This document shows, piece by piece, positions 11,495 through 22,200 of a stretch of DNA of 64,000 nucleotides. The translations under genes were made by a program, and so were the position numbers. Origin of the DNA: Aldrovandia affinis (taxonomy: Eukaryota; Chordata; Actinopteri; Notacanthiformes; Halosauridae); the NCBI GenBank assembly GCA_029706075.1, contig JAINUG010000197.1, positions 1,155,009-1,219,008 of the forward strand, read 5' to 3'. Each line of letters starts with the position of its first letter. The stretch's first letter is position 1. Under the pieces are notes generated by a model. The model ran no database searches. It was not told where the DNA came from and saw nothing but the letters and a program-made list of their open reading frames with translations.

Positions 11495-11700
11495 ATAACC
11501 ACATGTAACAAGCAGAATAACCACCCTGTAAGTTCTCAATAACACCCTGTAAAAAGCTGAATAACCATGCATAACAGACTCAAAATCCACTCCATCACAG
11601 AAACAATAAACACCTGTAAAAACCACCCTGTAACAGGCTCAATAACCACTCTATAACAAGCATAATAACCACACTGTAGCCGGATCATTAACAGGCAGAA
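11495..11700. repeat. degenerate minisatellite, unit about 30 bases
   Basis: Diverged units of the form ataaccaccctgtaacaagc recur about six to seven times with variable spacing. The longest overlapping open frame is a by-product of the repeat. Confidence 0.65.
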
Positions 11701-12151
11701 TACATACCCCTAACACCCAAAATAACAATCCCAATACAGTACTCAAAATACTTGGCAATTTGATATTAAAGCACTACAACTCAATAGCTGAATGCTGATT
11801 TGCCTGGCATAATTACAGTCAAAGACATACCTGTGTACTCTAGAAAACTCTGCAAGGGGTGAATGTAAAGGACACCACGTGTCGAAGCAAAAAAAAGCAA
11901 AATTATACTGAGAAGGCCTGCATTAACATTTAATATTGAAATTTGTTTGGCAAAGGAGGAATGGAATGATTGAGAAGTTATATGAGAGGTCTAAAACTTC
12001 CCACTGAACTGTCTAATCCGAGAGGCACCACGCCATAACTTCTCTCTTTGAAGATGAAGCCGCTGAAAGCCTGTTAAGTCAGGGGGGCTTCACCAGACCA
12101 GACACCTACTGTAAAAGCATCCCATGTGCCGATAAGAGTCACACAGGACAG

Positions 12152-12245
12152 AGAGAGAGGGAGGGATCTAACCCTGGACAGTGAAACAGGGATCTAACCC
12201 CAAACAGAGAGAGAGAGAGAGTGTGTGAGAGAGAGAGAGATAGAT
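12152..12245. repeat. GA-rich simple repeat
   Basis: Interrupted GA runs, with near repeats of a gggatctaacccc word between them. Confidence 0.7.
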
Positions 12246-12670
12246 TTAACACAGGACAGAGTGGCAGTTAAACCTTTAATGGTCTGCTCAACCATTTGGT
12301 AGAGCACATTGTGAGTTTTGCCATTGCTTTTTTCTATGTTAAAGGGTTAACACAGGACAGCAAGAGAGTGATCGAATGCAGGACACTATCAGTGTTGGAT
12401 GAGCTTTCTCTCCTCTCTGAGGCTTTAATCACGATCGATGAAACCCTGACAAAGGGTATATTCCAAAACGCGTTGGTTTTAAACAATAAACAATGACTTT
12501 CTTCAATTCTACATCAAGTGCAGGTGGAATTGTATATCTTTATCACTACTGTTTCCTATTCCATGCACCTTGGTTCAGCAAAGTAGTGCCAGAGCTCTCC
12601 ATTGTTTGTCTGGCCTGAGTCACCTCACACAGAGCCACCAACAGAGATGAGACTGAGAGAGACCTCTCTG

Positions 12671-12673
<3 letters not shown>

Positions 12674-12704
<31 letters not shown>
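12674..12704. repeat. (CA)n microsatellite
   Basis: About 31 bases of CA. Confidence 0.95.
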
Positions 12705-12708
<4 letters not shown>

Positions 12709-12902
12709 GACAAAAGGATAGTGGATCTCTGCACTGTATTGCCTCCCTTAAAATCTATAATCTCCTCCCATGTAAACAATGACCTCAAACAGCCAGGTAT
12801 TGCCATGGTAATATGGCAGAAAGCCCACACTTTGGTGTGTTCTGCAGAGCGGATTGGGCACATCAAATGAAGCTCTGCACAACAGAGGATCATTCTGCAG
12901 GA

Positions 12903-13132
12903 CATTACATTTACATTTTAAGCATTTAGCAGACGCTCTTATGCAGAGCAACTTACACAGTTTACCTTTCTTTACATACAATCAATTTATACAGCTGGAT
13001 ATTTTACTGAAGCAATTCAGGTTAAGTACCTTGCTCAAGGGTACAACAACGGTACTCCACCTGGGAATTGAACCAGCAACCTCTCAGTTACAAGTCCAGT
13101 TCCCTCACCATTACACTACACTGCCGCCCTAG
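12903..13132 (-). mobile_element. tRNA-derived SINE, near full length, minus strand
   Basis: Read on the minus strand it starts gggcggcagtgtagtgtaat (box A-like), has ggttcaattcc (a good RNA polymerase III box B) about 55 bases in, then a body with ttgagcaaggtacttaacct, and ends in the tail gcagagcaacttaca / agcgtctgctaaatgc followed by aaatgtaaatgt repeats. The tail resembles those shared between fish SINEs and L2-type LINEs. Partial copies of the tail lie at 10811-10860, 35633-35690 and 42947-43010. It sits in an fgfr3 intron about 300 bases from exon D2a. Confidence 0.8.
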
Positions 13133-13252
13133 GACAAAGCCTGCTCTCCTTTTATCCTATTTCTACTCTGAGCACCAAGACTAGTCTGCACCGCCCCCAT
13201 GCTTAATGACATGGAATCATGGAATTATTCATTTATGCTATTTAGGGTGCAG

Positions 13253-13255
<3 letters not shown>

Positions 13256-13319
<64 letters not shown>
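13256..13319. repeat. (GT)n microsatellite, 64 bases, close to exon D2a
   Basis: A pure GT array about 118 bases downstream (in the transcript sense) of the D2a donor. In RNA it reads as CA repeats, a known class of hnRNP L binding site. Confidence 0.95.
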
Positions 13320-13322
<3 letters not shown>

Positions 13323-13436
13323 TTTTGGGGTGCAGTGAGGTGTGTGGGAGATTTTGGGGCACAGTGAGGGGGGTGGCGGCATAGGAAGTTTCAACTGGTT
13401 TTGGGGTGTTGGACTGTTGGCCCATTACTGACTCAC

Positions 13437-13606
13437 CTTGATACCCCCCATCCTCTGCTCTCCCTTAAACTCCTTGCCATTCTTCAGCCAGTGGATGGTG
13501 GGGGTGGGGTTGCCTGCTGCAGCACAGCGGAACTTTACTGTGTTGGCTGCTGGCACGGCCAGCAGCTTCTTCTCCATGCGGTCTGGCCGGGTCCAGTACG
13601 GGGCTT
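13437..13606 (-). CDS. fgfr3: fgfr3 exon encoding first half of Ig D2
   Basis: This 170-base exon, the standard FGFR length here, encodes (E)[56 protein letters not shown]. The APYWT motif after the acid box, the heparan sulfate binding segment [18 protein letters not shown] (with the first D2 cysteine) and the WLKNG core are hallmarks of FGFRs. Human FGFR3 has nearly the same residues ([20 protein letters not shown]). The acceptor is cttccggcag and the donor AAG/gtgagt. It enters with two bases that join the G from the acid-box exon to make Glu, and it exits in phase 0. The reading frame is intact. Confidence 0.97.
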
Positions 13607-13922
13607 CTGCCGGAAGGCAAGAGAGACACGTTACTCAACATTGCCATGCTGTAACCATGTCATAAACATGTTGTAATCATGTCATAGCACACATATTTAG
13701 ACCTAGATTGTTATTCTTTCTTTATAAATACAAGCTGTGAAGGAAAATGACTTGCAGAATCACCGGAACATTTTCATTTAGAACTGCAACCCATTCCCAT
13801 GGAAGGTTTTTTTCCAGTGATTTAACAAACACAGGCAAGCTGATAAAATGATCTAATTTTATGTCTTATAAAAGTTCAATCACATATGGAAGTGCAGGCA
13901 CCAACCAGCAGAGTAAATACAT

Positions 13923-13928
<6 letters not shown>

Positions 13929-13962
<34 letters not shown>
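13929..13962. repeat. (TA)n microsatellite
   Basis: About 34 bases of uninterrupted TA. Confidence 0.95.
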
Positions 13963-13969
<7 letters not shown>

Positions 13970-15805
13970 TTGGTAATTGGAAATCAAAGCCATTCTCATT
14001 AGTGTAGTTTTACATATTTTAGTTTGTAATACAAAATAAGTTCAAAAGTTTCAGCTGGGGTACACTAGAGGCTAGGGGAACAAGCCAAAATATCTATGCA
14101 TTTTTCTGGCAATTTTCACAAGAAAGCCCTTTCTTATTAAATGGCACTGAATTATGGTGAAATGGCCTCAGTATGGGCATCTAATGAAGCACAGAAAAGT
14201 AAAGGTCTGGCTAGAGGCAAGCTAAAGCCCCTCAAAAAAAAAAAAAAACAACCACATAGGCCTTCAAATACACAAGTCTTGTATGTGAAAATGAACAATT
14301 TCATTTAAGTGTTTGGTATGCTCTTAACATGGATCCTTCCAACCCTGCAGAAACCCATACCCCTGAAATGTACAATGATGCCCATTCAGAATCCACCTTG
14401 TGCTGGTGCAACTGGTCTGTCTGAGAAGCCATTTTTACAGAGCATACTTTGATCCCCTTAAGGTTTGAGCAACAAAAACATGTACTGAAGAAAACCTTGT
14501 TCTCTAAGGTCAAAGGATTGCAAGCAGCCGTACAAGTTAAACCAACACACGTTTTACTTATTAATATTTTAAGTCCCATTCTATCACCAGTCATATTCAG
14601 TCTTACAGATTAATCATTTTTCAATGGGTTGGACTCTGATGCATTCTCCTGGCAGATGTAATTGCTTCATTAAAAGAACATTTACAGTACTTGTGTGCTG
14701 GCGGTGGCCTAAAATAACTGTAAATTGAGATTAGTAAAGCAAGACTCTGTTCCCAAAGTATCTCCCCCAAGAAACATTTTTTTATGGACACACTGATAGC
14801 ATGTTGGTCAGACAGCGGCACTATGGTGGAATGAGGTTGGAGACCCAAAGTGGGGCAGGAGTCTAACAGCAACAGGGCTGCATAAGCTCACATGAATGCT
14901 GTTTCTGCACTGTGTTTAGTGAATAAGACTTCCCTCACTTAATTTTCCCTACACATATTTGTTTATCTACTTATCAGGAATAGTGTAAAATGGATACAAT
15001 GCACAAAGTTAGTCACAATACTTTTTGTGATTAGTATCCCTTGAACTACTGATGAGGAATATCCCGTTGCCCCTGGGATAAAGGCTCTGTTTGTGATGTG
15101 TTGTGATTGACTGTTGCTCAAGATGCTTTTAATAGTAATCAAGTCAACAATCTGTACAGGTCTGTTTTTTTACTGGTGTTGTGGATGTAAGAACATTTCC
15201 AAAATGTCATTAAAATAAAGCCATAAAAAAACGATTCCACTCCCTCTAGCAACCCTTCTGCCCCCCAAAATAGAAATAAAATAGACAATAAAAAAACAAC
15301 ACCATTGAACCTGCAGATGGGGTCATAAACAAAGGATTGTTTACAAAATACACACTCCACAATGTAGTGGGATGCCAGTATCTAACCAGCAACACAGCCT
15401 TGGAGTTTAGACAGATGACAAACTTACTAATCAGCTGGCAGGTCAAAGCAAAGGTTGTTTTCTTGAGTACTCCTTAAAAATGAGAATGCCTAATGATGTG
15501 GCAAGGCCCCAACACACCAGTGACTCATTAGAACCTGCTTAAATAATGTATGCTGTAACACAACTTTTGTATTGAGCCTGAGAAGCACTGAAATTCCCAA
15601 TGAGACAATCCAGATTATTACTGAAAGGCACCATCTCCAAGAACGAGGTTCAGAATCTAAAAAAAGCAAGTCTGGAGTCTATGATCAGAGTTCCCCATTA
15701 TCAAACTACATTTTATCATGCATTTACAGAGAATAAATCTAAGATGAATGTATGATACCTTTCTCAGTTGGCCCACATTTAGCCATGCATAGGCTATGTG
15801 TGTTT

Positions 15806-17281
15806 CAGTGAAGTGCGGTGAGGTCAATGTCTGGGGAGGCACTGGATAGTAACGGAGCCAGATTTAGGCCTACACACATGAACCCGATAGAGGTATCCTA
15901 AATTCATCATTAAATTGGTGGGTTGCGCAATGACTATTGGTTAGGCGACCGTATGTTTCATATTTCATATCAGTGTTCTTTACAACACACGCATACAGGT
16001 AAGTTACATAGGCCTATCCGATTCACGTTTTATTTGCCAATGCAGTTCCACTATTCATACTCATTCAACACAAATGAAAATATGTATTGCATAGTCTTAA
16101 CTTTACTTGTAAATGAAGTCCGTTCGCCTATCCTTCTGGACAAAGATATCAGTGACTTTTTTCTTTTTTTCTTTTAGTTTTAAAAGTCTCTCCGTCTCAA
16201 TAGAGATGATTGCCAGGGATGAAAGTCATCCTTGGTCAGTCCAATTCCAACAGTATGTTTTGAGTTGTTTCAAAGCAGAGAGCAACCTTTCAACGGACGC
16301 TGTTGTAGCTGGTATAGTGAGCACCAGCTTGAGTAATTTTGTCGCCTCGGGAACCATCTGCATCAGATCATTCTGGGCCAAAATCTGAGGAGCTGTCCGG
16401 GTGATTTGCATTAAAGGCAATTCTTCGTAGCACAGCCACACAGCCAGTCTTTTGTTGGTACCACTCTATTTGAAACGACTGTGTGATTTTCTGTCCGTTA
16501 GTTTGAAGTAGGTCCTTAAACTCAGGCATTGGTCTTCCATTGTTTATCACTTTCTGGTCTTTTTTTGAGAATTTGCCAATTTTGAGAAATTTTGAAGGTT
16601 AGCTATAACGTTTTCCATTTTTGCAGCCCATATGATGTAGAGATATTCAGGATGAACGAAACGAGAGTAATAAAACTAAAGGAACTAAGAGTTGTAGCCG
16701 CAGTGCATTTTTTTGCAGCAGCTGTAATTTTTTTGCTAGAGCTAGCTATCGTAGAGGGATAGCGAGCATCACCAATTACATGGGCTCAAGATCTCCCCCC
16801 TCAGTGCGGCAGATGTAATTGCTGCCTCACCTGGTGTTTTTTCATTGCAGATTTATGACGAGACCAGCGAGCCTAAATATCTTATATACATACGTGAAAT
16901 AAGTTTCCTAGACTATGGAATGCGAGGACATGTAATGAAGGGGTCTACAAACATTACATTGATGACATACAGAGACATACGGGTGCTTATTGCCCATGCT
17001 CCAGCCAGTTTCTAAGGGATTGCGCAATCAGAGAGGAGGCAGAGCTTGCCGCTGCCGCACCTCTCCTATCTCCCTGTATTTGCAGCTGAGCTCCGCAAAT
17101 TTGACTATAACAAATGATTGGAATCATACAGAAATGACATTTATAACACAGATCAGTGGAGAAATCTTAATATTTATTTTATTTTATTATTATGTTTTTT
17201 TACTTTTCGTAACAGCTATTTTCATTGGAGTATGACAGGTGAGGCTCTGCCTCCCCTGCCTCCCCTGACCGCACGTTCCTG
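15806..17281 (-). mobile_element. hAT-superfamily DNA transposon, internally deleted, with intact 8-bp target duplication
   Basis: The ends are imperfect terminal inverted repeats: the left end starts cagtgaagtgcggtgagg, and the right end read inward starts caggaacgtgcggtcagg (14 of 18 identical). Both sides then have ggggaggca motifs. A perfect 8-bp duplication, gtgtgttt, flanks it at 15798-15805 and 17282-17289, the size expected for hAT insertion. The 1476-base element is too short for a full transposase. It retains only an N-terminal zinc-finger piece and the C-terminal dimerisation piece, both on the minus strand. This is a typical internally deleted, non-autonomous copy. Confidence 0.9.
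16103..16615 (-). pseudogene. hAT transposase relic (ZMYM1-like): TTF-type zinc-finger start joined to C-terminal dimerisation domain
   Basis: On the minus strand, about 16610 to 16410 reads FLKIGKFSKKDQKVINNGRP, then MPEF and SFQIEWYQQK. One frame over it continues DWLCGCATKNCL, the start of a TTF-type zinc finger found in ZMYM1-like hAT proteins. The sequence then jumps to the C-terminal hAT dimerisation segment: LLKLVLTIPATTASVERLLS, ALKQLKTY, an in-frame TGA after DQG (probably a former CGA Arg codon), LSSLAIISIETERLLKLK and a C-terminus VTDIFVQKDRRTDFIYK with stop at 16105-16103. The central catalytic RNase H-like region is missing. It cannot make an active transposase. The family assignment is from recalled motif patterns. 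Confidence 0.8.
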
Positions 17282-17875
17282 GTGTGTTTTGTGTACATAT
17301 TTCTTCATACACACAAATTAAAATGGTCAGGCAAACAGTTGGGCTTGGTAGTAAGTTTCTCTTTATGTTTAGTGGAGAAATGCACAAGAGAAGCCCAGTG
17401 CAACCATTGTTGTTCTAGAAAATAAAGGCCTGTCCTTTTAAGAGGACTCATTTAAGAGGACTCCTGTGGACTCCTCTCATTTTAATTCCTCTGATGTGCA
17501 GAGAAAGGGAATCTCATTACGCAGGTGCTCGGACAGCGGAGAGAGTCAGCCACTGCTCAAGGCCGGATTGGAGGTAAGAAAATATCAGGAAATGCTGTGA
17601 GGGCTTTATGTACAACATACCAATGAGTTCATAATTCTCTTGTTATACAGTGCCCTCCAGAATTATTGGCACCCTTGGTAAAGATGAGTAAAAAAGACTA
17701 TTAAAAAATGTTGTTGTTCATCAGCTGGAGCTCAAAATATGATAGAAATCCTTATAAAAAATAAATTTTTTTACCAACAACATGTTTGTCACAATTATTG
17801 GCACCCTTAGAAATTCTTATGAACAAAATCTGAATGAAGTATATTTCCATTTATATATAATATTTTTCTTTTCTA

Positions 17876-18250
17876 TTTTTGCTGTTTATTCCCCCAATTT
17901 AGTATCCAATTATACCCTCTCTTTTTCATGTCAATTATCCCCTCCCTCATATGAGAACTCGCTGCCGTAGTGCCAAGACCGGTAGTGAGCGCTGCACCGC
18001 CTCCTTCGAGCTGGCACCCGCCTAAGCCGAAGCCAGTCACCGTAACACAGAGGACCACTCATACATGCAGCGAGCTCATTCAGCTTTTTTTATCCCTCCC
18101 CCCTCCCTGGGGCAGACAGCCAATTGCCGCCCCCTAGTGGCACTCCCAGCCAGAGCCGTAATTGGCGTGACCTGGTGGAATCTAATCCCGGTCGCAGTGG
18201 GCAGCGTCAGATGTTCTTTCGCTACACCACCAGGGAGGCCATATATTTTA
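17876..18250 (-). mobile_element. SINE nested inside the Tc1-like element
   Basis: On the minus strand it begins ggcctccctggtggtgtagc (box A-like) and has a box B-like gggattagattcc about 55 bases in. Its distal part has the words ctgccgtagtg and accggtagtgag (plus-strand reading), with a tail ccaatttagtatccaattat. The same distal part is seen at 58495-58740 (plus) and 58840-58975 (minus). AT-rich words on each side (tatatataatattttt and catatattttattttttt) may be the remains of a target duplication. Confidence 0.7.
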
Positions 18251-18369
18251 TTTTTTTAAGTTCAACTGAGTCTTTAGGAACACTTAAGTGGTCATCCATG
18301 ACTTCCTGTTTCACTGGGGTATAAATATGAGGTGACACGCAGGCCAAACTCCTTTAGTCATCCATCAAC

Positions 18370-19205
18370 ATGGGGAAGATCAGAGAATACATACACAAAT
18401 GAAATGAGACAAAAGGTTGTTGACCAATCATAAATCAATGGCTATAAAAAATAGCAACACGCCTGAAATTACCCATCTCCACTATTATTTATCCAAGGAT
18501 CACAGTTGGAGAACTGCAGAAGTCAGTTGCATCTTGGGGTCACCAAGTCTCCAAAACTACAATTAGATGCCACCTCCATGCCAACAAGCTATTTGGAAGG
18601 CTTGCCAGAAGAAAGCCTGTCATCAAACCACAAACGTAAGCATCTGGAGTTTGCTAAACGTCACTAGAACTTTGAGTGGAACTGGGTTGTATGGTCAGAT
18701 GAGACAAAAATATAACTTTCCGGCAAGAAACACCAGAGGTGGGTTTGGTGTAAAAAGAGGGATTGTCATGCAGAAAATAACCTAATCCCCACTGTATGGT
18801 ATGGTGGTGGATCTATGATGTTATAGGACTGTTTTACTTCCAAAGGACCTGGGAACCTTGTTAGGATCCATGGCATCATGGACTCCATCAAGTACCAGGA
18901 GATTTTAGATCAAAATCTGGCTGCCTATGTCAGGAGGCTAAAACTGGGTCGTGGTTGGATCTTCCAGCAGGACAAAGATCCAAAGCATACCACCAAATCC
19001 ACACAAAAATAGTTCACTGACCACAGAATCAAGCTTTTGCAATGGCCATCCCAGTCCCCAGTTTACCCCATTGAAAACCTGTGGGGTGAGCTGAACAGGA
19101 GAGTCCACACGTGAGGACCAAGGATTCTGAAGGATTTGGGGAGATTCTATATGGATGAATGGTCTCAGATCCCTTGCTATGTGTTCTCCCACCTCATTAA
19201 GTATT
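18370..19205 (+). pseudogene. Tc1-like transposase relic
   Basis: The relic begins ATGGGGAAG and soon hits stops and frame changes. The late part still reads QQDKDPKHTTKSTQK, stop, FTDHRIKLLQWPSQSPVYPI, ENLWGELNRRVH. That is the second Asp (DPKHT) and the Glu region (SPxxxPIENLW) of a DDE transposase. The usual Asp of SPDLNP is replaced by Val. Stops interrupt the frame, so it is non-functional. Confidence 0.85.
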
Positions 19206-22200
19206 ATAGAAAACTCAGTGCTGTTATCTTGGCAAGGGGAGGGTGCACAAAATACTAAATTAAGGGGTGCCAATAATTGTGACACACAATTTACTTAAAT
19301 TAGAGTTCAGCTTTCTCTCATACTTTGAGTGTAAGATCAAGCTGATGAATTCTAATTCTGGAGGGCACTGTAAATATTTTTTTAAAACAGTCCTTCGTTT
19401 CAAGTCTATGCTTCAGCACAATGGATGCAGGTGGGAGATTCTCTTGAACAACTACATTTCACAGACCTTACAGCCAGCATGTTCACTGTGCATACAGTTA
19501 GAACCCTCTCACCTGCTCCACTCTCTTTAATATTATTACTTAACTTGGCTCCCCAGCCAAAGTCTACCCTACAACAGATCATTCAGGATAGCCATGGCTG
19601 TAGCACTGTGCGTGTCAAACCAACCCAGCCAATGTGAGAGCAACATGGTGTCAGCAGTGGTGGTGTGGAGGACCCCATTCACCATAAAGGAATGCCACTG
19701 TTTTTTTATTTTAAACCTGTAAACCCTACCCCTCCCAAACTTTTCCCCTTTCTCCTGAGCACTGGTAGGTACGCACTTTTGAAATAATCATAAATATCAT
19801 CTATCAATAGTCACCAGAATAATATTGGAACAAGAGGACAAACAAATATTAAAACTGCAGTTTTCATAGTTTTTCATCAAGGTGTTTCACTCTGTAGCAG
19901 GTAGGGGGAGTGATTTCTTGTGCGGGGGGTAGGTTTATCATGTGATATTCTTTCCCAGAATGTGGTGAAAGTGTCAATTACACTCGCAGCCCTGTGTTAG
20001 CCCTGGTACCTCTGTCCTGCACCTCTGTCCCCACTAACACCAGCCAGCTCCAGGCCTGACACAGGCCAGCCTTTAACCGAAGCAGTCTGAGTTGTGCCCC
20101 TGAATCAGTCCTCCAACCCTTCTCCACCTGCAACCAGCCCACCATCAGAGCTGGTGGAGTGGGCATTTAGGGGAGGGGGGTTAGGTTTCTCTCTTTATGG
20201 AAAAAATCTCCATGGGACTTGGTGGCAGTGGGCAGTGAGCCTAATTTTGGCTCTGAATGGCGAGTGAATGAAGAAACCTGCGTTCCCTGCGTAGTGGCTG
20301 GAGCCTCACTATTTAAACCCTCCTCTCTTCTCTTTAGGGAGTCAAACATAAACTGTGATTAACAGAAGTTACAACTGCTGCATTTTACAGACATTTTACA
20401 TCACTGCTGGTCCATTATAGCAAGATATTTTTATGGTTTCTTATATGACTCAAACATATGAAACACAAAAGTAGTAAAACATGCTTTTTTCAAACCATGT
20501 TATCTGTTGCTGCTTTAATTCCACTTCAGATTGTAAGAACCAAAGGCAGTTTCTATAAGGCAGAAATGCATCACACTAACACACACAGTTGCGAAGTCAG
20601 GGATCAACAACATACCAGACAGCTTATCCCAGTGAACACAAATGGCTCAGGATTAAAATATGGAAAACTGCTTTCAGGGACTTTAGGCCTCTCTCTCATC
20701 TGAAAAGCATACATTCCCCAAGCTCTCACTTTAGAGTTGAGCAGCGTCAACACCCCAGGCTCTTTGTAAACACAGCTTTACCCTTGGCGAGCAAGAGCAG
20801 GCTGAACATGCCGAGCTGAGTGCCAAACGATAAACCAAAATCAGGTGCCGCTTGTTGTAAAACGCAAACAAACACAGCAATGCGCCTTTGGATTTATTTG
20901 ACTTTTGTTACGGCTGCTATTCCTTGAGTAGTGGGGAGAGGATTACTGTGGCTCGGTGGAACAGCTGAGGCCTGGCGAGGTTCCCTTCTGGTGTCAGGGA
21001 TTCCCCTGCAAGCTAACACAAAACAGCTGAGGTGCATGCTAGCCGAGCCCTGCCGCCTTAAAAGGGAAAACTCCCTCAGAGCTAAGCTGCTTCTGAGATC
21101 CGCGCAGAGTGACACGGAACGCAGTGTGTGAGATGCGGATGCCCCCTGCCCTCCCCCTGTTTATATGGCTAATTCTACCTCAGCCCGGGTGGGGCCAGAG
21201 CCCAGTGACTCTATGGGAAGTGGCCTGGACCCTCCAGGGGAGAGAATGAGCTAATAGCCAGGTGGGAAATAAGTGCAGTAATGTTTCACGGCAAGTTTTC
21301 TTTTTCATTTGACACAATAACTCTTTTCAAAATGTGTGACTTTGTGATTTTGGTGTCGTCTGACATTTATCTAAATTTCATCAACTTAACACACAATTAC
21401 TCCAAAGTGTTTGATATTTTTATTTGAAGGACAATCACAGCTACATTTATATGCCATCAATAGTTTGGTCAGTATCATATGCAGCTTGTAAATAGATCTA
21501 CAGACACACAAGTTATAAAGTGTAAATTTCTGTGCCATCACAAATGTTGTGAAAGCACACACTAAACTATAGTGACAAATTGTCAAAACGGAAAGTCGCG
21601 ATTCTAAGGTTTCTGTCAATGTTTTTGCCGCGTGTGTATGATAAAATCTCGCGAAGTTAGAAATAGAAATATACTTTTATTGCTGCTCGGATCGGCGGCA
21701 ATCCAGCCAACCCTAAAAGGTTAAGCCATATTTAATTTGCCTGAGCAGAAAGGATAAACTATGTTCAGTGCCTATAACATATTTGATCAGAAGCTCCACC
21801 CCTCAATATTCCATAATCACACTGTGTACAGCAAACTCTACCACTCAATATTCCACAAGCATGTTGTGGATAGGGAGCTCCCCCTACATCGAAATTCCAC
21901 ACCTCCCCTCTACCAAGCTGCGATTCCCTTCCTCTTTCTGTGGAAGAGCATCCATCTCAAAACAAACTGAAAGGGTTTTTATTTATTTTTGTGGTTGCCA
22001 CTCCACTACTACTTTGCAGGCAGGACATTCAAAATAAGCATAAAAACCAAAAAAACCCAAACAGGGATACAGAGTGGAAAAATGATCTCATGGTCCATAC
22101 AAAGACACAGCACATCTCTATAAATCATACTCCGGATGCCTCCTCCTCTCCACTGCCTCCATCTATTCCAAACCGAATCTCATTAAAGTGAAAATATCTG

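Larger units (their letters stand above)
5789..13436 (-). other. fgfr3 intron between D2a and D2b (7.6 kb)
   Basis: The intron is mostly unique AT-rich sequence. It contains GT-rich arrays (5848-6070), a TG array (10483-10519), a SINE tail fragment (10811-10860), a degenerate minisatellite (11495-11700), a CA array (12674-12704), a nearly complete SINE (12903-13132) and a 64-base GT array (13256-13319). A GC-richer, repeat-free block lies at about 9890-10200. No coding exon was recognised. Confidence 0.7.
17648..19370 (+). mobile_element. Tc1/mariner-type DNA transposon, degenerate, with TA target site
   Basis: The left end cagtgccctccagaattatt and the right end read inward cagtgccctccagaattaga form terminal inverted repeats. 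TA dinucleotides flank both sides (17646-17647 and 19371-19372). Subterminal blocks ttattggcaccctt and the inverted ggggtgccaataatt add further symmetry. Inside lie a broken transposase on the plus strand and a SINE inserted at about 17876-18250. Without the SINE the element is about 1.35 kb, normal for a Tc1-like element. Confidence 0.9.

Noticed and set aside
11150..11626. 158-codon minus-strand open frame
   Set aside because: It runs through the degenerate minisatellite at 11495-11700; its Leu/Tyr-rich peptide has no domain.
16226..16441. Host gene of hAT origin (domesticated transposase)
   Set aside because: The catalytic core is missing, there is an in-frame stop, and the piece sits within element ends with a target duplication, so it is a transposon relic.
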